Assembly (NCBI GenBank): GCA_013399305.1
Contig: VXAI01000004.1
Location: forward strand, 1,527,768-1,591,767
DNA length: 64,000 nucleotides
Reading direction: 5' to 3'
From: Rostratula benghalensis
Lineage: Eukaryota; Chordata; Aves; Charadriiformes; Rostratulidae
Position 1 is the stretch's first letter; each line of letters starts with the position of its first letter. Under the pieces are notes generated by a model. It was not told the DNA's origin and searched no databases. It saw only the letters and a list, made by a program, of their open reading frames with translations. Positions 33,316 to 41,106 of the stretch are shown here, piece after piece. Both the position numbers and the translations under genes were made by a program.

Positions 33316-35329
33316 ATGTCGGCGGCGGCGGTGGCGGCTGCTTCCCGCAGGCAGTCGTGCTACCTGTGCGACCTGCCCCGCATGCCCTGGGCCATGATTT
33401 GGGACTTCACCGAGCCCGTGTGCCGGGGCTGCGTCAACTACGAGGGCGCCGACCGGGTGGAGTTCGTCATCGACACGGCGCGGCAGCTGAAGCGGGCGCA
33501 CGGCTGTTTCCCCGAGGGCCGGGCCCCACCGCCGCCCCACGCCAAGCAGCCGCCGCTCTCCGCCAAGGAGCTCCTGGCGCAGCAGCAGCAGCTCGGCCAC
33601 GCCGCGGCGGCGGAGGCGGCGGGGCGGCCCCCGCCGCAGCCCCTGGAGCGCTACTCGCTGGCGGCCGAGCGGCCGCCGCCCCGCCTGGGCGCCGAGTACG
33701 GCGGCGGACGGCAGGTCAACGGCATCCTGGTGCCCAACGGCTTCCCCAAGCCCGAGGAGCCGCCCGAGCTCAATCGGCAGAGCCCCAACCCGCGGCGGAC
33801 GCACGCCGTGCCCCCGACCCTGGTGCCGCTGGTGAACGGCGCCGGACTCCCCGCCGCCATCGGCGGCCTGGGCAGCCGCGCCGCAGCCGCCGCCGCCGCT
33901 TCGCTGGCCGCCATCTCCGCCGCGCCCGCCCCGATGGCCGTCCCCGTTCCCCAGCAGCCGGCAGCGGCGGCGCAGGCGGCGGGGCAAGCGGCGGGACAGC
34001 CCGGCGAGCTGGGGCACAAGCGCCCTGGCTCCGTCTCTTCCTCCTCCTCCTCCTCGGCCGGCAGCGGCGCGACGGGGGAGCACGACGGAGGCGCCAAGGA
34101 GAAGCGGGGCTCGGCCGAAAGCCTGCCGGCGGCGGCGGCGGCGGAGCTGGCCGCCGAGGGCAAGGGCCGGTCGGGCAGCGAGCAGGAGTGGCTGGCCAAG
34201 CCCAAGACGGTGCGGGACACGCTGCTGGCCCTACACCAGCACGGCGGCCACGCTGTGCCGCCTTTCGACAGCAAGTTCAAGAAGGAGCCGGGCATGGCGG
34301 GCGGCAGGCTGCTGGGCTACGAGACCAACGGCACCGTGGCCAAGCCAGGTGAGGCAGCGAGGGCCGGGGGACAACGGGGAGGGCAGGACAGGGCAGGGGA
34401 TGCCTCTCCCGGCGTGCGGGGCGGAGGAGCCTGGGAGGCGTCGAGGCGGTTGCCTGACGGCCTGGGTGGCCGGGGGGTGGCAGCGGCCACCCGTTTCTGC
34501 GGTCGCACGGCGGTGAACCCGGTGCTCGGCGGTGCGTTGCTACAGGGCTGCCTTCTCACCTTCCTCCTCTTCTTTCCCCCCTCCCTCCCCCCCAACTTTT
34601 GCCTCCGCAGGAGCCCGGGCCGCCCGGAAGAGGAAGCCTTCCCCCGAGCCGGAGGGCGAGGCGGGACCCCCGAAGATCAACGGGGAGGCGCAGCCCTGGC
34701 TGCCCACCTCGTCGGAAGGGATGAAGCTGCCGCTGACGGCCACCCCTTTCATGTCGCCCCCGCCGCCCACCGCCTCGCCCCACTCCAACCGGACCACGCC
34801 GCCCGAGGCGGCCCAGAACGGTCAATCCCCCATGGCCGCCCTCATTTTGGTGGCGGACAATGCCGGGGGCAACCACGCCTCCAAAGACGCCAACCAGGTC
34901 CACTCCACCACGCGGAGGAACAGCAGCAGCCCCCCCTCGCCCTCCGCCATGAACCAAAGAAGGCTGGGCCCCGGCGGCAGGGAGGTGCCGGGCCAGGGGG
35001 CCAACGCGGCGGGCGGGCTGGAGCCCGTCCATCCCGCCAGCCTGCCGGACTCGTCCCTCGCCGCCAGCGTCCCCTTGTGTTGTACCCTCTGCCACGAGCG
35101 CCTGGAAGACACCCACTTCGTGCAGTGCCCCTCCGTCCCCTCCCACAAGTTCTGCTTCCCCTGCTCCCGGCAGAGCATCAAGCAGCAGGGAGCCAGCGGC
35201 GAGGTGTATTGTCCCAGCGGGGAGAAGTGTCCCCTGGTGGGCTCCAACGTCCCTTGGGCCTTCATGCAGGGGGAGATCGCCACCATCCTGGCCGGAGATG
35301 TGAAAGTGAAAAAGGAGAGGGACTCGTGA
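33316..35329 (+). CDS. IRF2BP2: IRF2BP2, interferon regulatory factor 2 binding protein 2 (two coding exons: 33316-34348 and 34611-35329)
   Basis: Nuclear transcriptional co-regulator. In the family it binds IRF2 as a corepressor through the C-terminal RING and also partners NFAT and VGLL4/TEAD. Joined exons give 1752 nt, 583 residues plus stop, close to the 587 recalled for human isoform A. Visible in order: C4 zinc finger with CYLC (15-18) and CRGC (36-39); low-complexity Pro/Ala/Gln; conserved [10 protein letters not shown] block (134-143) and [10 protein letters not shown] (152-161); Ala7 (189-195); Ser7 (241-247); [13 protein letters not shown] (297-309); [11 protein letters not shown] after the junction (350-360); RING Cys/His residues 501-551; SUMO-type VKKE (577-580) near the end. 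The first in-frame ATG is used: in-frame TAGTAG lies at 32956-32961, no other in-frame ATG intervenes, and the context is GAC-ATG-T. IRF2BP1 and IRF2BPL are excluded by the exon split and the N-terminal [20 protein letters not shown] wording. Exon 1 is extremely GC-rich. No truncation or frameshift seen. Confidence 0.97.
33358..33432 (+). other. IRF2BP2: IRF2BP-type N-terminal C4 zinc finger (residues 15-39)
   Basis: Cys15 and Cys18 (CYLC) and Cys36 and Cys39 (CRGC) are separated by a [11 protein letters not shown] core. This is the signature of the IRF2BP family's atypical zinc finger, which in the family mediates homo- and hetero-association of its members. All four ligands are intact. Confidence 0.93.
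34349..34610 (+). other. IRF2BP2: IRF2BP2 intron 1 (GT-AG, 262 nt)
   Basis: The donor CAG|GTGAGG is at 34346-34354. The acceptor is a C/T-rich tract ending GCCTCCGCAG at 34601-34610. A plausible branch point is CTCAC with its A at 34558, 52 nt before the exon. Exon 1 ends in phase 1 (1033 nt), and the join restores G-A-R-A-A-R-K-R-K, matching the family. The intron length is not a multiple of three and it contains no stop in the exon-1 frame, so retention would frameshift the protein rather than end it at once. Confidence 0.95.
34625..34636 (+). other. IRF2BP2: Nuclear localisation motif RKRK (residues 350-353)
   Basis: Exon 2 opens with basic RKRK followed directly by PSPEPEG. In human IRF2BP2 the equivalent stretch is described as the nuclear localisation signal, with a regulatory phosphoserine (recalled as Ser360). 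Ser355 here is in the same place. Because the motif is the first thing encoded after the splice junction, it depends on correct splicing. Confidence 0.8.
35078..35230 (+). other. IRF2BP2: C-terminal RING finger of IRF2BP2 (residues 501-551)
   Basis: Candidate metal ligands are Cys501/502, Cys505, Cys517, His523, Cys526, Cys529, Cys545 and Cys551, with the near-invariant family wording [16 protein letters not shown] and [12 protein letters not shown]. In the family this domain contacts IRF2 and other partners. Its paralogue in IRF2BP1 has been reported to act as a ubiquitin ligase; activity here is not shown by sequence. Confidence 0.93.
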
Positions 35330-35378
35330 CTTGCCCGCTCTCGCCGCCCAACACCTTGAACTCGAACTGCTCGAATTC

Positions 35379-35386
35379 TGTATATA
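35379..35386 (+). promoter_or_regulatory. Pumilio response element (UGUANAUA)
   Basis: TGTATATA, 50 nt after the IRF2BP2 stop codon, matches the PUM1/2 consensus exactly. It overlaps the start of an AT dinucleotide tract, so a chance match is possible. Confidence 0.45.
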
Positions 35387-35421
35387 TCTATAAATATATA
35401 TATATAAATATATATATATCT
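35380..35421. repeat. AT-rich simple tract in the early 3' UTR
   Basis: Interrupted TA dinucleotides (TATATATCTATAAATATATATATATAAATA-like, in several blocks) shortly after the stop codon. On RNA it would be an AU-rich, weakly structured element. Confidence 0.75.
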
Positions 35422-36156
35422 CCAAGACAAGGGAAATGTAGACTTCATAAACATGGCTGTATAATTTTGATTTTTTTGAATACATTGTGTTTCTATATTT
35501 TTTGAAGACAAAAGGTATGTACTTATTATAAAGGCATTTCTTCTCATTCTCCTTTTTTGTTTTGTTTTGTTTGTTTTTTTCTGTTTTGTTGGTTTCTTTT
35601 TCTTTTCCCTTTTGTTATAGCAACTATTTGTTGTGCTTCCTTGGTGACAGTTACTGTTCAATGTAGGCTGTGACTTGCGCTGCTTTTTTTAGAGAGCACT
35701 TGGCAAAACAGAAATGCTTCTAGCTGTATTTGTATGCACTTGTTTCTTTTTTTTTATTATTATTCTATTTCTTTCTTTTTTTTTTTTTTTTAATGCCAAA
35801 TACATTTGCTGACATTGTAAAGATTGCCTTACTGTCTGTGATTCCTTATTCCTGGCCCCTGTCCTGTAGAGCTTGTCGCATGCAGGCTTGGTCTGAGGCG
35901 GTTGGGGAGAAGAGTGGCTAGCCAAGGCGGGGATGCCAGTTGCCATCCCTAGGCGAGCTTAGGGAACAGGAGGGCTTTCTCCCAGGAATGCACGGCTTGG
36001 GTTGTGATGGCAGATCCGCCAGATCCCGTCCCACATTCCTCCGTGTTTCTCAAGGGAAGTTGCCTTCAGAGTAGGATGTGGAGAGGTGTCCGAGAGGCGC
36101 TGTTGAGTTAGGGATTTCTGGGTTTGTTTGGTTTTGGTTTGGGTTTGTTATTTTTC

Positions 36157-36179
36157 TTTTTTTTTTTTTTTTTTTTTTT
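36157..36179 (+). repeat. T23 tract in the predicted 3' UTR
   Basis: An uninterrupted run of 23 T preceded by TTTGG/TTTGTT repeats. It is the longest of four U tracts within the predicted IRF2BP2 3' UTR. Confidence 0.85.
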
Positions 36180-36831
36180 CCTTAAGGCAAAGTTGACCGC
36201 AGTTCACGTGATCAGTTGTAAGATTACAAGGCTGCATTTATTCACCAATTGCATACCATAACGTGGAATTTTGATAAAGAACTTAATTATACAACTGGCG
36301 GAGGCGCCAACATAGCACTGCCATCTCTGAAGGTCTTCAGTGTCACTTCTGGGGCTTTTGTGTCTTTAGACAAAGCTGGGGAGGTGGGGGAGAGACTGAG
36401 TTAATTTTTTATTTTTTTTTGTTATAAATTTTACTTTAGTTTTCAGATAGTGCAGGTGGACTTTGAGTTTGCTTATCAGTCACCTCTAGTGCTGTTGCTA
36501 TTGTTACTATCACTGACCCGGTGTTTCCAAGTAGTAGCAGGTACGGTGTGGTACGGTGACAGTGGTGACTGAGGCTCTGCCAGATTGCCCGCGGGCATAT
36601 CAGTGACAGCCCAAATGTGGGCGGAGGAAACCTGTAATTTCCTTATTACGTGTGCTTGAAACAAACCTACTGCTATTCTTTGAAAATGAAAATATAAACT
36701 GGTTGAAATGAAAGCAATTAGGGCTGCACATAATGGCCCTGGCCCTGCCTTTTAAGCTACTTTGGAGAACTCTTTTGTAAAGCCACTTCTTTTGATCACG
36801 CTTCTGCATCACCAAGCAGACTTCTAAAATC

Positions 36832-36837
36832 AATAAA
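36832..36837 (+). terminator. Candidate proximal poly(A) signal AATAAA
   Basis: Canonical hexamer 1.5 kb into the 3' UTR, in CAATAAATCATTGG, followed within 60 nt by a GT-containing stretch (AGTGATGTTTTTGTGCTG). It could give a short-3'-UTR isoform lacking the later U tracts. Confidence 0.4.
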
Positions 36838-37011
36838 TCATTGGTTACTAGAAATAGTTTGAGTCTTACAGTGATGTTTTTGTGCTGTTTATAGTTCGTT
36901 GGCAACGCTGCAGCTGTACGAGCCCTTCTGCTGAGGTGTTTATAACTCGGTTATAAAGCGGTTGTTTCTGAGCAAAAGGGTGGTGAGGTCGTCCCTTCCT
37001 GGGGACGGGTT

Positions 37012-37017
37012 AATAAA
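37012..37017 (+). terminator. Candidate poly(A) signal AATAAA
   Basis: Canonical hexamer in GGTTAATAAACACTTTC. The downstream DNA is GGAGGA-rich rather than GU/U-rich, so it is weaker than the 36832 and 38330 candidates. Confidence 0.3.
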
Positions 37018-37438
37018 CACTTTCAGTATCGGAAGAGGAGGAGGAGGAGGAAAAATCTCTTCAGCCGACTATAATTTGAAGAATTTTGGGTGCTTTTTTG
37101 TCAAATGTTCTTATTGTGATAATGTTCAGACTGCAATTTAATGCAGAGTAGATTTTTTTTGGAAGACTACTATTTTTTTTCCTCTTTTTTTTTTTTTTTT
37201 TTAAAGAAACGGTCATTATTAGTATTTGAAAATCAGAACTGCACATGCACAGTAATTTTTTATGAAGTGTTTAATGAGCACACCCACTACATTGTGTTCC
37301 ATATTACAGGTCAATGTAATATTAGATAAGACTTGCATGATAAACAAATCCATTGAGTCAATATTACGCTTTAAAACTTATAGTCAAGATTGGTGTCTTA
37401 TGTAAACACATTTAGCCAATTTGAAGAAAACGCACATT

Positions 37439-37483
37439 ATATATATATACACCTATATATATACCTATATATAAAAAAAAACT
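37439..37483. repeat. TATA/CTATATATA simple repeat and A run
   Basis: TA dinucleotides interrupted by CACC and CC, ending in A9, within the predicted 3' UTR. The TATATA blocks can pair with themselves. Confidence 0.7.
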
Positions 37484-38218
37484 GTAAAGGATTCTTTGGA
37501 ACCACTATGATCTGTGTAAATGTGTATTTAGGCACTTTATTAAAAAAAAAATGGATTTTGAGCTGATAGATGGTAACAAGTTCTTCAAAGTTGCTTGGCA
37601 TAGTACCTCACATGGGATGAAGCTCATGTTTTTGATTAAGGTGGTATCCTTACTCTTAAAAAAAGGAAGCAAAACTGAAACCCCAAAGCCTCCCTAAAAA
37701 GCCCCCCCCAACCCTTCCCTTTTGTGTTATCAGGTGGCCCAACTCTGAGCCTGCCAAGGGTGAGACCTGCTCCTGACAAAGCATAGCCTTATTTTGGGGC
37801 CAAGAGACCTTGGTGTGACTGGGCGGAGAGGCACCTTCCTCCTCCTCCCCATCTGCTGCCTGGCTCCCTCAGCTCTGTGACTTCTGGAGAGGACGGGAAC
37901 TCCCTGGCCCGTGATGCCAGGCGGTGGCCCAGGAACAACGTAGCTGGAAAAGAAATGGCTCGCAGTGGCTACGCTTGCATGGCTGATGTTCAGCCCCCAG
38001 CTCCCGGCCAAGTCTAATCTGCACTGCAAAACTTTAGAACTACAAAACGAAACAAAAAAAAGGGAAAAAGTTAAAATCTGAGGGTGTTCATGTATAGCTC
38101 ATTTTTCTCACATTCAATGTTGCTTTTTTTTCTTTTTGTTGCTTTACTGAGTTACAACGATGCTCTGGTGGATTCTTCCTTCATTTACTGCTTCCTGGGC
38201 TACAAGCGTTTTTCTTTC

Positions 38219-38237
38219 TTTTTTTTTTTTTTTTTTT
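38219..38237 (+). repeat. T19 tract near the predicted 3' end
   Basis: Nineteen T in a row, about 110 nt before the best poly(A) signal. Confidence 0.85.
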
Positions 38238-38329
38238 CCTTATTTCTTTGAAGTGCGTTAGCTGCAACAGTGCTACTGTTAATATTCCTTTTTAAACTTT
38301 TTAAAAGGTGATACTGTAATTTGTGTAGT

Positions 38330-38335
38330 ATTAAA
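38330..38335 (+). terminator. Best candidate distal poly(A) signal ATTAAA for IRF2BP2
   Basis: ATTAAA in TAGTATTAAAAGTG, with TTTTAATGAAGA as cleavage region and then ATGTGTGATTTTATTTTTTT as GU/U-rich downstream element. This spacing is what a functional vertebrate 3' end requires. No transcript evidence is available. Confidence 0.5.
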
Positions 38336-38492
38336 AGTGTTTTAATGAAGAATGTGTGATTTTATTTTTTTCTTTCCAAACTTCCCATCACATTTTTTTT
38401 CCCAAGATATTTTTTCCTGGCAGATCATCTGCACAGTGCTTTTGTTGATAGCTGCTGAACTAACCTGTTGCCATTTTTATTTTCACATGCTT

Positions 38493-38499
<7 letters not shown>

Positions 38500-38525
<26 letters not shown>
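38500..38525 (+). repeat. T26 tract beyond the predicted 3' end
   Basis: Twenty-six T in a row, about 150 bp after the best poly(A) signal. It could be a decayed poly(A)/poly(T) insertion or part of an extended 3' UTR. Confidence 0.85.
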
Positions 38526-38583
38526 ACTTCTGGCACTAAGCATAAGGAAACTAGAAGCTTTAAATCCTTCTCGCACTTTTTTA

Positions 38584-38631
38584 TGTATATAAAACAAAAC
38601 TCCAAAAATCTATAGTTGTCCAAGTGCAATA
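38584..38631 (+). promoter_or_regulatory. UTR-like motifs beyond the predicted 3' end (Pumilio element, miR-25/92-type site)
   Basis: TGTATATA (38584-38591) matches the Pumilio consensus, and GTGCAATA (38624-38631) is an 8-mer complement to the miR-25/32/92 seed. They would matter only if a transcript runs past the 38330 signal. Confidence 0.25.
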
Positions 38632-38911
38632 TTATTTTTTAATTTCTAATGCTGTTTCTGACACTAATTTGTAACTGTGCAGCAGTGCAGGTCAAGAGGG
38701 GGTGCATGGAGCGGACGGGTGCTGCCCTGTGCCTGGGTCCCGAGGGGGTGGGAAAGGCACTGCACAAGGGAGGCTTTGACCGCCTTTGTGGTGGCCTCAG
38801 AAAACCTGGTATGTTCGGGAGCTCTCTTTTTAGATGTGCTGTAAACCAGGCCATGGCAACCGCGTGTTTTTATGAACCAGCACTTAGGCAAAGGGTATAA
38901 ATACATTTGAG

Positions 38912-38926
38912 AGTGCTCTCTAGTGG
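38912..38926 (-). promoter_or_regulatory. CTCF-like motif next to a TATA-like box
   Basis: The reverse complement reads CCACTAGAGAGCACT, differing from the CTCF consensus only by A for G at position 10. TATAAATA lies just upstream at 38896-38903. It is about 570 bp beyond the predicted IRF2BP2 3' end. Confidence 0.3.
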
Positions 38927-40250
38927 CTTGTTATGTCAACAGAGACCCTGGATCCTTTCCTCCTGTGCCCGGGCCAAGCCCTGCCTGCCCGTTCTGCTGG
39001 TGGGGCGGCTGCTCTCGGTGGGATGGGACGCTACTCCAGGGACACCCAGTCACCCGCTCACCCTCCTGGGTTGACAGCTTCCCATGTCTAATTCGCCCCC
39101 AAAGTGGTGGTGGTCTGCAGGGTGGTACGGCGCTGTCCCACAGCAGCACAGCCTCTCCTCAGGTGGGAGGAGAAAACGTTGGCCTGGGAGGAAATTAATG
39201 GCACCAGAAGTAGCTGAGCTCGTTGTAGATGGAGATGTGTGTAGTCCTGTCTCCTACTGCTTCAGTGCGTTTTGCTATGACAGGGCTAAGGGTGGGAGGC
39301 AGCCAGGAATTAGGCTCAGTCCTCAGCATTTCATGTTACTCCTCCCCAAGTGTTCACATTTAGGGAACTCCAGCTGGAACTTTTGAAAAATAATGAAAAA
39401 ACTCCAAACCTTTCCCAAAGTGGACTGTTATTTGTTCAGGTGCCCAGGATAGACTATACCTTCAAGTCTGCACTCCTAGAGATAATAAGACAAGTAAATA
39501 ACCGAAAAAAAACCCCAAACCAAAAAAACCCCCAAGAAAATTGTTATGCCTTATTTAAAAAGGAGGTGGGCCAAGGCAATGCACAGAAGCATTTCTGCAG
39601 TGGGTGCATTGCTGAGGGTGGCCCTCGCAGCTTGCCAAGCAGCGCCATGGCAGGACCCCCATATAGGCCAGCAGGACTCCTGAGTCACCCTCCTTTCCTT
39701 ACCCTTTGTTCCCAGGAAAGGAGCCGGGAGCCTTTCCTCTGTGACCAGCCCAAGGTCAGGCAGTGCTGGGCAGCAGATGAATGGGGTGCCTGCTTATCCA
39801 CTTCATCACCTGGGGCTGCTGCTCCGCTCCAGAGATAACTCTTTCACTGCCTTCAGGCAGCCTCTGGAGCACACTATGGGCTTCGAGCAGTAACTGCAGG
39901 GTTCAAATTTGAATTGATGAACTCTATGAAAGGCTGAGCCCTCCTGAAGCCTCCCTCCTGGGAAAGAAGAAACACTGATGTCTCCAGCAGAAATCCCGTA
40001 AGTGCATGTTAGTGTTTATATGGGTGTCTTGCTTGGTTGGCAATGAAGACAGGGTGATAAGTCTGCCATTATTTTTATACACAAGTCACTAACCCTTCTG
40101 CCGCTCAAGACCCACTTTTGTAGGGATTGGTGTAGAAGTGCACATTTTAAACCCCAGAATGTTGTATCAAGTGGAAACCTTCTATAAAATAAACTCATGG
40201 AGAAGACAGGAAAAGCTTGTGAAATGAGTATTTCTTTCTCCCATTGACTT

Positions 40251-40260
40251 TGACTCAGCA
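40251..40260 (-). promoter_or_regulatory. NF-E2/NRF2-type decamer
   Basis: TGACTCAGCA, the exact reverse complement of TGCTGAGTCA, about 1.9 kb after the predicted IRF2BP2 3' end. A GATA-type TGATAAG is about 200 bp away (near 40054). Confidence 0.35.
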
Positions 40261-40435
40261 AACACTGCAAAAAGCATCCCTGCTTATTAGCTCCCACCTC
40301 AACACAGCACCAGGGCAGGGGTGAGAACTCATCCTGCACTGCACAGGGCCTGGCCATGCCCCCACCTCAGATTCCCCTTCCCTGTCGCCCTGAGCCGTCA
40401 CTGCTTGCCCCAGTGGTCCCCAGCCACAGGGCTCC

Positions 40436-40520
40436 CCCATGCCATGCCATGCCATGCCATGCCATGCCATGCCATGCCATGCCATGCCATCCCATCCCAT
40501 CCCATCCCATCCCATCCCAT
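40436..40520. repeat. Pentanucleotide microsatellite, CCCAT x1 + GCCAT x10 + CCCAT x6
   Basis: Seventeen perfect 5-bp units. The central ten are GCCAT (40441-40490), the last six CCCAT (40491-40520), plus one CCCAT at the left edge. Because 5 is not a multiple of 3, every frame cycles through a 5-residue peptide, creating apparent ORFs on both strands that are not genes. Confidence 0.95.
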
Positions 40521-41090
40521 CTGGGGAATCCCTGCCTGGGGGCTTCCTGCAAAATGGCAGGGCAATAGGGTGCCCTCATCAGTGGAGAGCTGTGATTTCC
40601 CTAGGAAACCGCGGGGAGCCTCCAGTTTTCAGGGAGACTGCAGCTGCTGCCTCTGGGAAGGAGGGCATTCACTGTAAAAATGCCAAGTACGCATTTTCTT
40701 TTACCCTTTTCCACTACAAAACACTTATTCCCACCCTCTTCCTCCCCCCCACCCCAACCCCCCCCGGCCAGAGATGCCTTTTCTTTTTTTTTTTTTGGCA
40801 ACCATTTGAAAACAAACAGAAGATGAGTAAACAGAGATGAAAAGGGTTATTGGTTCACCAGGTCGCTTCCTTGCAGCGGGGAAACAACTCCTCCCATTCC
40901 CGCACTGCGGGGCCGGGGGCGGCTGGCTGCTGGCTGGGAAGTGGCCAGGCGGTGGGCTGAGGATGGGGGCCTCCCCCTGCTGCCCACTCAGCCAGGGGCA
41001 CAAGGAAACAAGCTGGACTTTCCCCTTCTCCCTCCTGGGCTGTTGGGTTTTTTTCTTCATTTCACATCTTTATGATCTGAAGGAGGCCAA

Positions 41091-41106
41091 TTTTTTTTTT
41101 TTTTTT
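41091..41106. repeat. T16 homopolymer
   Basis: Sixteen T followed by an AT-rich stretch, downstream of IRF2BP2. Confidence 0.85.

Larger units (their letters stand above)
31120..35345. promoter_or_regulatory. CpG island covering the IRF2BP2 promoter and whole coding region
   Basis: CpG dinucleotides become dense near 31.12 kb, continue through the promoter, both exons and the intron, and drop abruptly just after the stop codon where AT-rich 3' UTR starts. Flanking DNA is CpG-poor. Such an island is typical of a broadly expressed developmental regulator. Long open frames on both strands here result from base composition (few stop codons). Confidence 0.85.
35330..38350 (+). other. IRF2BP2: Predicted IRF2BP2 3' UTR (about 3.0 kb)
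   Basis: After the TGA the sequence turns sharply AT-rich and stays gene-free. It holds a Pumilio-type UGUAUAUA, AU-rich blocks, and U tracts of 16 (35776-35791), 23 (36157-36179), 18 (37185-37202) and 19 (38219-38237). It also holds a let-7-type UACCUCA heptamer (37604-37610) and several poly(A) signals. The end is placed just after ATTAAA at 38330 because a GU/U-rich stretch follows immediately. The end is inferred; shorter or longer isoforms are possible. Confidence 0.6.

Noticed and set aside
32112..34295. Very long minus-strand open frames (up to 568 codons) over the IRF2BP2 promoter and exon 1
   Set aside because: They run through the N gap and exist because GC-rich DNA has few stop codons. 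The sequence is low-complexity Arg/Gly/Ala/Pro, while the + strand encodes a recognised protein.
34295..34348. Shorter-isoform splice donor equivalent to human IRF2BP2 isoform B
   Set aside because: The recalled 16-residue skip would need a phase-1 donor after about 34306. No GT or GC is present there (the sequence is GG), so this isoform is not supported here.
32980..35505. Reading 32980-35505 as one 841-residue protein
   Set aside because: It starts at a GTG without family support and ignores a clear GT-AG intron. The spliced version matches IRF2BP2 across its whole length.
40255..40840. Frames with MPCHA or WHGMA repeats on both strands
   Set aside because: Translation of a 5-bp microsatellite. 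Present in all frames and both strands.
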